Positions 17,429 to 26,561 of a stretch of 64,000 bases of DNA are shown in pieces; the first letter of the stretch is position 1, and each line of letters begins with the position of its first letter. The stretch is taken from positions 8,234,001-8,298,000 of the forward strand of contig NZ_CP060828.1 of NCBI RefSeq assembly GCF_014489635.1. Direction: 5' to 3'. Made by a program: the position numbers and the translations under genes. The DNA comes from Streptomyces roseirectus (GTDB taxonomy: Bacteria > Actinomycetota > Actinomycetes > Streptomycetales > Streptomycetaceae). The notes beneath the pieces are model-generated. The model made no database searches, had not been told where the DNA came from, and saw nothing but the letters and a program-made list of their open reading frames with translations.

Positions 17429-18336
17429 CGACGACCCTGGACCGGCCAACGGCCTTACGCGACACGCCCGTTCGCAAGGAGCGGCGCCCCCGCCGCAGCA
17501 CCCCCCTCACCATCGCGATGCTCGCGGCCCTCGCCTACTTCCTGCTTCCCCTGCTGTGGCTGCTGATCGCCTCCACCAAGTCCGCCCACGACCTGATCGA
17601 CAGCTTCGGCCTCTGGTTCTCCGACGCCCCGCAACTCCTCACCAACGTCAAGGACACGTTCACCCAGGACGACGGCGTCTTCCTCACCTGGCTGCTCAAC
17701 ACCCTCCTGTACGCGGGCGTCAGCGCGGTCGGCGCGGCGGTCCTGGCCGCCGCCGGCGGCTACGGCTTCGCCAAGTTCCGTTTCCGGGGCGACCGAGCCG
17801 CCTTCAACCTCGTCCTCGGCGCGGTGATGGTGCCGACGACGGCGCTGGCGATCCCGACCTACCTGCTGTTCGCCGAGGCGGGCCTCGTCAACACCCCGTG
17901 GGCGGTCATCCTGCCGTCGCTGGTCAACCCGTTCGGCCTGTACCTGATGCGGATCTACGCGGCCGACGCGATCCCGGACAGCCTCCTGGAGGCGGCCCGG
18001 ATCGACGGCGCGGGCGAGGTGCGGATCTTCTTCCGGATCGCGCTCCGACTGCTCGGGCCCGGCCTGGTCACCGTCCTGCTGTTCACCCTCGTCGCAACCT
18101 GGAACAACTACTTCCTGCCGCTGATCATGCTGAACGACCCCGACCTCTACCCGGTCACCGTCGGCCTGTCGTCCTGGGCCGCGCAGGCGCAGAACGGCGG
18201 CGCGGGCGCGAGCAGCGACATGCTCGCGCTGGTCGTGACCGGCTCCCTGCTGTCCATCCTCCCCCTCGTCGTGGCCTTCCTCCTGCTCCAGCGGTACTGG
18301 CAGAGCGGCCTCGCGGCGGGCGGCGTCAAACAGTAA
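17425..18336 (+). CDS. ganQ: CUT1 sugar ABC permease, MalG/GanQ type, with a TTA codon
   Basis: A 303-residue permease; GTG at 17425 overlaps the previous stop by 4 bp. TM1 starts near residue 31, and the EAA loop is LLEAARIDGAGEVRIFFRIALR, shown here in part. Codon 11 (17455-17457) is TTA, in a region that otherwise avoids it. In Streptomyces this codon needs the bldA leucyl-tRNA, which is most abundant late in growth, so uptake of this sugar may be under developmental control. The TTA reading is seen; the consequence is inferred from known bldA biology. Confidence 0.88.
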   Translation: MTTTLDRPTALRDTPVRKERRPRRSTPLTIAMLAALAYFLLPLLWLLIASTKSAHDLIDSFGLWFSDAPQLLTNVKDTFTQDDGVFLTWLLNTLLYAGVSAVGAAVLAAAGGYGFAKFRFRGDRAAFNLVLGAVMVPTTALAIPTYLLFAEAGLVNTPWAVILPSLVNPFGLYLMRIYAADAIPDSLLEAARIDGAGEVRIFFRIALRLLGPGLVTVLLFTLVATWNNYFLPLIMLNDPDLYPVTVGLSSWAAQAQNGGAGASSDMLALVVTGSLLSILPLVVAFLLLQRYWQSGLAAGGVKQ

Positions 18337-18380
18337 CCACCCCCCGTTCACGGCAACCCCCTTTGTCCGGAGGTCATTTC

Positions 18381-20501
18381 ATGGCGGAGTATCCCGCCCG
18401 CGTCCTGTTCGGCGCCGCCTACTACCACGAGTACCAGCCCTACGACCTCACCGAGGACCGCCTCAAGACCGACCTCGACCTCATGGCCGAGGCGAAGTTC
18501 ACGGTGATCCGCGTCGGCGAGTCCGTCTGGTCGACCTGGGAGCCCGAGAACGGCGTCTTCGACCTCGACTGGCTCCAACCGGTCCTGGACGGCGCCCACG
18601 AACGCGGCATCGCCGTCGTCCTCGGCACCCCCACCTACGCCGTCCCCCCGTGGCTGGCCCGCCAGTACCCCGAGATCGCCGGCGAACGCCGCACGGGCGA
18701 GCGCATCGGCTGGGGCGCCCGGCAGGAAGTCGACTTCACCCACCCGGCGTTCCGCTTCCACGCCGAGCGGATCATCCGCCGCATCACCGCCCGCTACGCG
18801 AGCCACCCGGCCGTCATCGGCTTCCAGGTCGACAACGAACCCGGCAACGAACTCCTGCACAACCGGGGCGTGTTCGAGCGCTTCACCGACCATCTGCGGC
18901 TGAAGTACGGCGACGTCGAGACCCTGAACCGTGAGTGGGGCCTCGTCTACTGGTCGCACCGCCTGTCCACCTGGGCCGACCTGTGGACCCCCGACGGCAA
19001 CGCGCAGCCCCAGTACGACGTCGCCTGGCGGGAGTTCCAGGCCCGCCAGGTCACCGAGTTCATCGGCTGGCAGGCCGACATCGTCCGCGAGTACGCGCGC
19101 CCCGAACAGTTCGTCACCACCTGTATCTCCTACACCCGCCCGGCGGTCGAGGACGACGAGCTGACCGACCGCCTCGACATCGCCGCCGGCAACCCCTACT
19201 ACGCGATGCAGGACGGCCTGCGCCTGCCCGACCCCGCCGACCACCACCAGAAGTGGCAGACGACCGGCGTCCGGGCCCTCTACCAGACCGCCGACTGGAT
19301 GTTCTCCTCACGCCAGGCGCCGTTCCTCGTCACCGAGACCAACGCCTCCTCGATCGGCTTCCCCTGGGACAACCGCCCCGCCTACGACGGCCAGTGGCGC
19401 CAGGCCGCCTGGGCGCTGGTCGCCCGGGGCGCCCGCATGATCGAGTACTGGCACTGGCACACCCTGCACTTCGGCGCCGAGACCTACTGGGGCGGCGTCC
19501 TGCCGCACACCGGCAAACCCGGCCGCACCTACGCCGAACTCGCCCGCCTCGGCGAGGAGTTCGACACGGCCGGCGACCTCGTCGTGGGCCTCACGCCCGA
19601 CGCCGACCTCACGATCGTCTACTCGACGCCCAGCAAGTGGCTGATGCAGAAGTACCCGCCGCTCGCCACGCCCGACGGCGAACCCGACCCGGCCGCCTAC
19701 CACGGCATCCTCGACCCCTTCTACCAGGGCGCGTTCGACGCCGGCCGGCAGGTGCGCATCGTCCACGCACGCCAGTTGCACGACCCCGACGGCGAACGCC
19801 CCGGACCCACCCCGCGGGAGGCGGCCCGGCAGCACCCGGTGCTCGTCGTGCCCGCCCTCTACCTCGCCGCCGACTCCACCCTGGACTGGCTCGCCGCGTA
19901 CGCCGAGGCGGGCGGCCACCTCGTCCTCGGCCCCCGCACCGGCTACGCCGACGAGGAGGCCCGCGCCCGCACCGACCGCGCGCCCGCGAAGCTCGCGGAG
20001 GCCGCCGGGGTGTCCTACGACGAGTTCAGCAACCTCCTCGCCGAGGTGCCCGTCACCCCCGGCGGGCCGCTCGGGATCCCGGCGGGCGCGACGGCGACAC
20101 GCTGGGCGGACGGGCTGACGGTGGACGGCGCCGACATCCTCGCCGGGTACGAGCACCCGCACTTCGGCCGCTGGCCGGCCATCACCACCCGGCGGCACGG
20201 CGCGGGCCGGGTCACCTGCGTGGGCACCGTCCCCGGACGGGAGCTGGCGCGCGCCCTCGCCGAATGGCTGGCGCCCGAACCCCGGCACGGATGGGGCGAG
20301 TTGCCCGCGTCGATCACGGTGACGAGCGGGACGGCACCGGACGGGCGGCGCGTGTACGTCGTCCACAACTGGGCCTGGGAGCCGGTGAGCCTGTCGGCGC
20401 CGGCCGGGCTGACGGACGTGCTCAGCGGCCAAGCCCTGGGCGAGACGGCCGAGTTGGGCGCATGGGACGTGCGCGTGTTCGTGGAGGGAAAGACATGCTG
20501 A
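18381..20501 (+). CDS. ganA: GH42 beta-galactosidase
   Basis: A 706-residue cytosolic glycoside hydrolase of family 42; no signal peptide. ATG at 18381 follows CCGGAGG. The N-terminal TIM barrel begins with VLFGAAYYHEYQP. Glu153 in QVDNEPGNE is the expected acid/base and Glu319 in VTETNASS the nucleophile. The trimerisation domain (about 400-620) and C-terminal beta domain follow. The enzyme should hydrolyse beta-galactosides, or arabinopyranosides in some members, brought in by the upstream transporter. Its end overlaps the next gene by 7 bp. Confidence 0.93.
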   Translation: MAEYPARVLFGAAYYHEYQPYDLTEDRLKTDLDLMAEAKFTVIRVGESVWSTWEPENGVFDLDWLQPVLDGAHERGIAVVLGTPTYAVPPWLARQYPEIAGERRTGERIGWGARQEVDFTHPAFRFHAERIIRRITARYASHPAVIGFQVDNEPGNELLHNRGVFERFTDHLRLKYGDVETLNREWGLVYWSHRLSTWADLWTPDGNAQPQYDVAWREFQARQVTEFIGWQADIVREYARPEQFVTTCISYTRPAVEDDELTDRLDIAAGNPYYAMQDGLRLPDPADHHQKWQTTGVRALYQTADWMFSSRQAPFLVTETNASSIGFPWDNRPAYDGQWRQAAWALVARGARMIEYWHWHTLHFGAETYWGGVLPHTGKPGRTYAELARLGEEFDTAGDLVVGLTPDADLTIVYSTPSKWLMQKYPPLATPDGEPDPAAYHGILDPFYQGAFDAGRQVRIVHARQLHDPDGERPGPTPREAARQHPVLVVPALYLAADSTLDWLAAYAEAGGHLVLGPRTGYADEEARARTDRAPAKLAEAAGVSYDEFSNLLAEVPVTPGGPLGIPAGATATRWADGLTVDGADILAGYEHPHFGRWPAITTRRHGAGRVTCVGTVPGRELARALAEWLAPEPRHGWGELPASITVTSGTAPDGRRVYVVHNWAWEPVSLSAPAGLTDVLSGQALGETAELGAWDVRVFVEGKTC

Positions 20502-22270
20502 AGAGACTCGGCGTCCTGAGCGCCGCGACCGCCCTGCTGGCGATACCGGCGGCAACCGCCCACGCCTACAACCCGACCGGCGGCATCCTGTACCAACTCG
20601 GGTCCGAGCCTTGCCTGAAGGGGCGGGGGAACTGTGCGATCTACCCCAAGTCGGCCCAGTTGCCGAGCGGTCGGCTGGTCGCGGCGTTCGAGAAGTCCAC
20701 GGTCGTGCCGGCGTCCGGCAGCGCCGACGGGCAGACCATCCCGGTCTACAAGAGCGACGACCACGGCACGAGCTGGCAGCCGCTGTCCGAGGTGAAGGCC
20801 CCGGCCTACCTCGGCAACTACCCGAAGTACACCAGCAATTGGACCAACCCGTACCTGTACGTCCTGCCGCAGGACGTGGGCGCGCTGCGGCGCGGCACGC
20901 TGCTGATGGCGACGGTCGTCTCCGGCGACGACGCGTACTACAAGGAGCACAAGGCCGCCGACCCCGCCTGGACGCCGTCCAACGACGGTGACCGCAGCGA
21001 CCTGGCGATCGCCCTGTACGCGAGTAATGACGGCGGCGTGAGCTGGCGGGTCGTCAACATCGTAGCCACGGGCGGCTGGCAGGGCGGGAGCGCGGGCGCG
21101 GTCGGGCAGAACGTCGCCGCCGCGAACACGACCCGCCAGGTCGATCCGCTGTGGGAGCCGTACCTGATGGTGTATCAGGGCAAGCTGGTCTGCTTCTACT
21201 CCGACGAGAACGACCACACCGGCTTCGACCCCGCCACCGGCGTCCCCGTCCTCGACCCGGCCAACGACACCGGCCCGGACTCGCACGGCCAGATCCTCGC
21301 CCACCGTACGTGGGACGGGCGTTCGGCGGCGTGGAGCAAGCCGGTCGTCGACATCGCCGGCCTCACCGGCGCCGGGGGCATCGGCGGCGGGCGCCCCGGC
21401 ATGACCAACGTCGTCCCGACGACCGACGGCAAGTGGCTGCTGACGTACGAGTACTGGGGCGGCGGCGCCAACACCCGCTACCGGATCGCGAACAGCCCGC
21501 TGGAGTTCTTCAAGGGCTCGCCCGTCGGCGAGGGCGTCGACTCCCTTCCCGTGGACGCCGGTTCGCGACCCCTCGCGATGGGCGGCAGCCCGGTGCTGAT
21601 CCGCCTCCAGGACGGCCGGCTCGTCTACAACGCGGCGGGCAGCGGGAGCGTCTGGGTCAACGCGAGCGGGCGCAGCGGCGGCGTCTGGAAGGAGTACCAG
21701 ACCACACTGGGCCCCGGTTACAGCCGCAACCTCCAGTACGACGCCGTCACCGGGCGCGTCGTGATCCTGCGCAACCAGGGCACGTCGACGCTCGCCTACG
21801 CCGAGGTCGACCTCGGCCGCTCGGCCGGCGCCTACCACCGGCTGACGAACCGCAGGACCGGCCAGGTCATCGGCACCGGCGGCAGGACCAACGACGCGAA
21901 CCTCGGCAACGGAGACGTCCCCGACGTCCGCCTCGAAACCCCCGGCGCCACCAGCGACCCGGACACCCAGTACTGGCACGTCGTGACGGCCCCGCAGGGC
22001 GGGGCGACCCTGTTGAACCGCTCCGGCGGGCGCGCGGCGGCGATCTGGACCGGCAACGCGACCGAGGGCCAGCGGATCGGGCAGTGGGTGGACGACAGCC
22101 CGCGCGGCACCTGGAACCTGGTGGACGCCGGAAACGGCTACTACCGCCTTCAGTCCGCCAAGAACCCGGAGCTGTACCTGACCGGCGCCACGCCCGGCGC
22201 CCCGCTGACCCTGCAGAAGTCCGCCACCGACGGCTCCCAGGAGTGGAGGCTCACCGACCGCAGAAACTGA
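20495..22270 (+). CDS. Secreted sialidase-fold glycosidase with ricin-type C-terminal domain
   Basis: A 591-residue exported protein; signal peptide residues 1-23 ending in TAHA. The catalytic region (about 24-440) contains Asp-box repeats SDDHGTSW and SNDGGVSW, the mark of a six-bladed beta-propeller. Other conserved-looking blocks are PLWEPYLMVYQGKLVCFYSDEND and TYEYWGGG, which recall the GH93 exo-arabinanase/sialidase-like group rather than true sialidases. Residues from about 445 form a beta-trefoil with QW-type repeats. Its coupling to the GH42 gene suggests it trims a galactan or arabinogalactan outside the cell. Catalytic specificity is unproven. Confidence 0.75.
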   Translation: MLKRLGVLSAATALLAIPAATAHAYNPTGGILYQLGSEPCLKGRGNCAIYPKSAQLPSGRLVAAFEKSTVVPASGSADGQTIPVYKSDDHGTSWQPLSEVKAPAYLGNYPKYTSNWTNPYLYVLPQDVGALRRGTLLMATVVSGDDAYYKEHKAADPAWTPSNDGDRSDLAIALYASNDGGVSWRVVNIVATGGWQGGSAGAVGQNVAAANTTRQVDPLWEPYLMVYQGKLVCFYSDENDHTGFDPATGVPVLDPANDTGPDSHGQILAHRTWDGRSAAWSKPVVDIAGLTGAGGIGGGRPGMTNVVPTTDGKWLLTYEYWGGGANTRYRIANSPLEFFKGSPVGEGVDSLPVDAGSRPLAMGGSPVLIRLQDGRLVYNAAGSGSVWVNASGRSGGVWKEYQTTLGPGYSRNLQYDAVTGRVVILRNQGTSTLAYAEVDLGRSAGAYHRLTNRRTGQVIGTGGRTNDANLGNGDVPDVRLETPGATSDPDTQYWHVVTAPQGGATLLNRSGGRAAAIWTGNATEGQRIGQWVDDSPRGTWNLVDAGNGYYRLQSAKNPELYLTGATPGAPLTLQKSATDGSQEWRLTDRRN

Positions 22271-22277
22271 CCGGGAC

Positions 22278-22307
22278 GCGAGGTGACAAAGTCGGTGCGC
22301 ACCTCGC
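22278..22307 (+). terminator. Possible terminator hairpin after the glycosidase
   Basis: GCGAGGTG and CACCTCGC (8 bp, perfect) are separated by 14 bases just after the stop codon. There is no T run, as is common in Streptomyces terminators. It would end the sugar operon. Confidence 0.4.
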
Positions 22308-22373
22308 GGCACGGCACGGCCCGGACTGGTTCCCTGGACGGACGTCACCCCTGACCCTCCCGGAGACCTCCCC

Positions 22374-23024
22374 ATGGCCACCTTGTTGCACATCGACTCC
22401 TCGCTCCAGCCCGCCGGGGTCTCCGCGTCGCGTGCCGTCACGGACGCGTTCCGGCGGGCCTGGCTGGAGCAGCACCCCGACGGCACGGTCGTGCACCGCG
22501 ACCTGGCGGCCTCGCCGGTGCCGCACCTCACCGGTGAGGCGTACACCGCCGAGTCCACCGACCCCGCCCGCCACACCCCCGGCGAGGCCGCCGCGTTCGC
22601 CGAACGCCTCGTGCTGATCGAGGAGTTGGAGCGGGCGGACGCGGTCGTCATCGGGGCGCCGATGTACAACTACACGATCCCCTCGACCCTGAAGGCGTGG
22701 CTGGACAGCGTGATCCTCTTCGGGCGGACGGCCGGGGAGACCCCGTCGGCGAAGGGGACCCCCGTCACGGTCGTCGCGAGCCGGGGCGGCTCGTACGCGC
22801 CGGGCACGCCGCGCGAGTCGTTCGAGTACGTGCGGAACTATCTGGCCGCCGTCCTCACCGAAGCGCTCGGACTGGACGTCGACTTCATCGTGCCGGAGCT
22901 GACCATGGCCCCGCACAACCCGGCGCTCGCCCCGTTCCTGCACCTCTTCGAGGAGTCCAGGGCCCGCGCCCTCGACGAGGCGGCGAGCAAGGCGAAGGCG
23001 CTGGCGGACCGGCACGCCGCGTAG
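22374..23024 (+). CDS. azoR: FMN-dependent NADH-azoreductase
   Basis: A 216-residue flavodoxin-fold protein. The FMN phosphate loop SSLQPAGVSASRAVTDAFR starts at residue 9, GAPMYNYTIPSTLKAWLD around residue 94 contacts the flavin, and SRGGSYAPGTPRES follows, all typical of AzoR. It forms a homodimer and reduces azo compounds and quinones with NADH in the cytosol. Length fits the family. ATG is preceded by a weak GGAGA. It ends next to a convergent membrane-protein gene. Confidence 0.9.
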   Translation: MATLLHIDSSLQPAGVSASRAVTDAFRRAWLEQHPDGTVVHRDLAASPVPHLTGEAYTAESTDPARHTPGEAAAFAERLVLIEELERADAVVIGAPMYNYTIPSTLKAWLDSVILFGRTAGETPSAKGTPVTVVASRGGSYAPGTPRESFEYVRNYLAAVLTEALGLDVDFIVPELTMAPHNPALAPFLHLFEESRARALDEAASKAKALADRHAA

Positions 23025-23025
23025 G

Positions 23026-24306
23026 TCACTGGGGCTGCGGCGTGTACCTCTTGTGGCCCTTGCGGTCGTAGTAGCGGGTCATCGCGAAGCCGAACAGCAG
23101 CGACACCACGAACCCGACGGCGATCATCAGCCAGGCGCGGCCGAGGCCGGCGTCGCCGCGCGCGTCGAAGTAGAGGATGGCCCGCACCCCGTCGCCGAGC
23201 TGGCGCATCGGCTCGAAGTGCGACAGGAACCTGTAGAAGCCGGGCACGGCCTGGAGCGGGACGGTCGTGCCGGACGACGGCAGGCCCAACACGATGAACA
23301 CGAACATCGCGACGAGCTGCCCGATCCCGCCGAACGCCGCGTTGATCGCCTGCACGCCGAGGCCGACGGCGAGCGTCGCGCAGTACGAGAACACCCACAG
23401 CAGCGGCAGGTGGGAGGCGTCGATGCCGAGGACCGCGACGCACGCCAGCATCACCAGCGACGAGCTGAGCACGGTGATGCCGGCCGTCATCAGCATCTTC
23501 AGCAGCAGCGTCTGGGTGCGGTCGATACCGACGGTCGGGCGGCGGGTGTGCATCGGGCCCATCTCGATGTCGGCGTAGCCGAGGGCGCCGTCGACGCCGG
23601 AGTGGATCACGTTGCCGCCCATGAAGCCCGCGAGGATCAGCAGCAGCGCGTAGTAGAACGCCGTCAGCCCGATGCCGCTGTGGTCGCCGATCGGGTGACC
23701 GACCCGGGTGTCGATCCGCACGGGGTCGGCGAGCAGCAGCCCCGCCGTCCCGTCCGCGCCCGCCCCGGCGGCCGACGTGAGCCGCTTGCCGATCGTCAGC
23801 GACGCCTGCTGCGCCGCCGTCGTCGAGATCCGGCTCGCGAGGCTGGAGCCGAGGCTGCCCTTGCCGGGGTTGGTGAGGACCGTCAGCGTCGGGCGGGCCG
23901 TCGCGCCGGCCCTGGTCAGGGCCAGCGTGCGGTCGGTGAAGTCGGCCGGGATCACCAGCGCGCCGTACACCTTGCCGCTGTCCAGCTCGTCCTGGGCCTG
24001 CGCGCGCGTCAGCGACCGCCACTCGGCCTGGTCGCCGGGGGCCTTTCTGATCGCGTCGGCGACCTGGGTGCCCAGGTTCGCCGGCTGCCCCGCCGGAGGG
24101 CTGCCCCGGTCCGCGTTGACCAGGGCGATCGGTAGATCGTGCAGGTGCTTGTTCGGGCTCACGATGCCGCCCATGTAGAGCAGCGACAACAAAAACGCCA
24201 GCACCGTGCTGAGCAGCGTCGGCAACAGCCACAGCTTCGGCTTCCGCACCAGCGACACCGCACGGACCGTGGCACCCGCGACAGGCGCCGGAGACTCGGG
24301 GCTCAT
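23026..24306 (-). CDS. YhgE/Pip-like (DUF3533) ABC-2-type membrane protein
   Basis: A 426-residue membrane protein. One N-terminal TM (about 25-45) is followed by an extracellular region of about 165 residues containing LPIALVNADRGSP, then five TM helices in the second half. This is the architecture of phage-infection-protein/YhgE and type VII-associated membrane proteins, often linked to export. ATG at 24306 has a good GGAGGAG site; a start 30 bases upstream does not. No ATPase gene is beside it. Function is unknown. Confidence 0.75.
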   Translation of the reverse strand: MSPESPAPVAGATVRAVSLVRKPKLWLLPTLLSTVLAFLLSLLYMGGIVSPNKHLHDLPIALVNADRGSPPAGQPANLGTQVADAIRKAPGDQAEWRSLTRAQAQDELDSGKVYGALVIPADFTDRTLALTRAGATARPTLTVLTNPGKGSLGSSLASRISTTAAQQASLTIGKRLTSAAGAGADGTAGLLLADPVRIDTRVGHPIGDHSGIGLTAFYYALLLILAGFMGGNVIHSGVDGALGYADIEMGPMHTRRPTVGIDRTQTLLLKMLMTAGITVLSSSLVMLACVAVLGIDASHLPLLWVFSYCATLAVGLGVQAINAAFGGIGQLVAMFVFIVLGLPSSGTTVPLQAVPGFYRFLSHFEPMRQLGDGVRAILYFDARGDAGLGRAWLMIAVGFVVSLLFGFAMTRYYDRKGHKRYTPQPQ

Positions 24307-24767
24307 GCTCCTCCGTCGGATCTGGACTCGGTACACCGCCGCAGACGCGACGTGCTCGACTCCAGGTCAGCACGGCGACGGGGACGGCGCACGCCGGGGA
24401 GCACAGCAGACACCGGGGACAGCCCCTGCCGGCCACAGCGCGCACCGGGTCCTACCGGGCCCGCCGCCCGTGGCCTGCGTCAGAGCTGCCGCCCACAACC
24501 GCCACGCCGGTGCTGTCGCCGGCGCGTCGCCCGGGGCGCTGACGTCCGGGAGCGGCACGCGTCGCGACGGGGCGGCAGGCAGGCAGCCGCCGCTCTCCTT
24601 CCGGGCCGCGGCCCACGGCCGGCACCGTCACATCACCTGGAGGGACGCCATGTCCACTCCGGGGACGAGATTCCGCCGCGCGGCGCCCGGGCCAGGGACG
24701 CCGCCCATGGCCGCTACGCCCGAGGCCGCCCCGCCGGGGGACACGCTCCCCGCCCCCCCGCCCCGGC
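24307..24767. other. Intergenic region without recognised gene
   Basis: About 460 bp between two genes on the minus strand. Short open frames exist on both strands but none has a good ribosome site or a domain-like product. It must hold the promoter for the YhgE-like gene; no clear -10/-35 pair could be fixed by eye. Confidence 0.5.
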
Positions 24768-25889
24768 TCAGCCCTGGGTGCCGTTCTGGTTCACCGGGCG
24801 CAGGCCGAGGACGTTTTCCGGGTCCGAGGGGTTCACGCCCTGGACGTCGCCGACGTAGAGGTTGATGCGGGCCTTGTAGCGGTCGAGGGCGGTGCGGTCG
24901 CTCATGAACTCGCCGAGGCCGAGGGGGTTCATGTTGGCGTAGTCGAAGATGCCCTTGCGGCCGGCCGGGGCGGGGACGTCGGTGCGGGCGGACCAGGTGC
25001 CGATGTCGTGGGTCTGGGCGTCCTTGGAGAGGATCCAGCTCAGGTACAGCTTGGCCGCCGCCTTGTGCGGGGCGTCCTTGAGGATCGCGCCGGTCTGCGG
25101 CCAGGCCACCCACGGGGAGGTCTTCGGGAGGGTCACCTGGGAGAGCCCGTTCGCGCTTCCGCCGCTGCCGAAGTTGGCGACGTAGTCCCCGGTGCCGACC
25201 AGGTCGGACGAGTCCTGCGTGCCGCGCACGAACTTCGGGTGCTGCGCGAGGAGCTTGTCCAGGTACCCGAAGCCGTACTTGTCGGTGAGCTGCTTGAAGT
25301 AGTAGAGGACCGCGTCGTCGTCGTTGGGGTAGGTGAAGACGAGCTTGTTCCTGAACTCGGGCTTGAGGAAGTCCTTCGCCTCGACCGGCGCCTTGCTGCC
25401 GAGCTTCGTGGCGGTCACGTTGGCGAAGGCGAAGTAGAACAGCCCGGTGTAGTAGCCGTCCTTGTCCTTGATCCGGCTGTCGACCTCGTTCCACCCGACG
25501 GGCCGGTACTTCTCCAGCACGCCCTCCTTCTTCCAGCGCGGGAAGTCGTCGACGGTCTGGAGGTGGACGACGTCGGCGACGACGTGGCGCGCGGCGACCT
25601 GGTCGTCGACGCGGGCGTCGTGGTTCTTGCTGAAGTCGACGACGATGTCGACCTTCATCTTGGGGAACTTCTTGACGAAGGCGTCCTTGAGGTAGTCGGC
25701 CTGCCCCGGCTTGTCGCCGCCGGCGTAGACGACGAGCCGGCCGCCCTCGGCCACGGCCTGCCGGTACAGCTTCTGCAACTGGGCGTCCTCACCGGGGCGT
25801 TCGGGCGAGGCGATGGCGACGGTCGCGCCGCTCGCGGCGAGGACGCCGAGCGCGATGGCGGTGGCCCCGGCCGTGCGGGTGAACCTCAT
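24768..25889 (-). CDS. Exported iron(III)/polyamine-type ABC substrate-binding protein, orphan
   Basis: A 373-residue family 1 binding protein with a Sec signal (residues 1-27, no lipobox Cys). LVVYAGGDKPGQADYLKDAF is the usual opening of FutA/AfuA-type proteins, and later GTGDYVANFGSGGSANG lines a ligand cleft. Tyrosines for iron binding may be YYTGLFYFAF and the C-terminal NLYVG, but the classic YY pair is not obvious. No permease or ATPase gene is adjacent, so it either pairs with a distant transporter or has another role. Confidence 0.75.
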   Translation of the reverse strand: MRFTRTAGATAIALGVLAASGATVAIASPERPGEDAQLQKLYRQAVAEGGRLVVYAGGDKPGQADYLKDAFVKKFPKMKVDIVVDFSKNHDARVDDQVAARHVVADVVHLQTVDDFPRWKKEGVLEKYRPVGWNEVDSRIKDKDGYYTGLFYFAFANVTATKLGSKAPVEAKDFLKPEFRNKLVFTYPNDDDAVLYYFKQLTDKYGFGYLDKLLAQHPKFVRGTQDSSDLVGTGDYVANFGSGGSANGLSQVTLPKTSPWVAWPQTGAILKDAPHKAAAKLYLSWILSKDAQTHDIGTWSARTDVPAPAGRKGIFDYANMNPLGLGEFMSDRTALDRYKARINLYVGDVQGVNPSDPENVLGLRPVNQNGTQG

Positions 25890-25934
25890 GACAGCTCCTT
25901 CGAGGGGGGTGGTTGAGGATTCAACGTCGCCGAC

Positions 25935-25970
25935 TGTAGACCTAGGTACTGCAAATCTGCAATATCTGGA
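25935..25970. promoter_or_regulatory. A/T-rich promoter region with ACCTAGGT palindrome
   Basis: This is the most A/T-rich stretch nearby and lies 50-80 bp upstream of the binding-protein start. It has the palindrome ACCTAGGT (25940-25947) and two direct CTGCAA elements 9 bp apart. Candidate operator for the neighbouring MarR protein; no promoter boxes were fixed. Confidence 0.3.
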
Positions 25971-26010
25971 GAAGGGCAGGCCCGGTGAGACACCTCATGA
26001 GAGGAACCGG

Positions 26011-26505
26011 TCAGCGCCGCCAGGGCAGATCCACCGCGAGCGCCGGCCGCTCCGGCCCCGTCAGCCCCGCGAGGACGATCGCGCACGCCTCCCCGAACGC
26101 CCGCGCCTGCTCCGGCGTCAACCGGTCGAAGACGACGGAACGGACGAGGGCCACATGGCCCGGCGCCGCCTCCTCCAGGGCCGTCATCCCCGCCTCGGTC
26201 AGCACCGCGAGCTGCGCCCGCCGGTCACCGGGGGACTCCTCGCGCCGCACCCAGCCCTCCTCCTCCATCCGGGCGATGGTGTACGAGAGCCGGGTCCTGG
26301 CGATCCGCAGGTTTTCGGCCAGGTCCGTCATCCGCAGCCGCTGCTCGGGCGCCTCCGACAGGAACACCAGCACCGAGTAGTTGAGGTGGCTCATCCCCGC
26401 GTCGTGCCGCAACTGCCGGTCGAGGGCGTCCTCCAGGACGAGGCTCAGATCGGAGAACGAGCGCCAGGTGCGCTGCTCCTGCGCGGACAGCCAGCGGGGT
26501 TGCAT
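26011..26505 (-). CDS. MarR-family transcriptional regulator
   Basis: A 164-residue winged-helix protein. The HTH region RMTDLAENLRIARTRLSYTI, given here in part, and the wing EEEGWVRREESPGDRRAQLAVLT are diagnostic for MarR. ATG at 26505 gives the normal MarR length; an in-frame ATG 54 bases upstream adds unsupported residues. It lies upstream of the orphan binding protein on the same strand. The ligand is unknown. Confidence 0.88.
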   Translation of the reverse strand: MQPRWLSAQEQRTWRSFSDLSLVLEDALDRQLRHDAGMSHLNYSVLVFLSEAPEQRLRMTDLAENLRIARTRLSYTIARMEEEGWVRREESPGDRRAQLAVLTEAGMTALEEAAPGHVALVRSVVFDRLTPEQARAFGEACAIVLAGLTGPERPALAVDLPWRR

Positions 26506-26561
26506 GAAGGGCACCCTAGCAGCGCCCTCCGAGCCCCCCTTCTCCGGGCTGACCAGCACGT

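Noticed and set aside
24651..24865. Plus-strand ATG with GGAGG in front of a short frame
   Set aside because: The ribosome site is good, but the frame overlaps the end of the binding-protein gene antisense and the product is low complexity.
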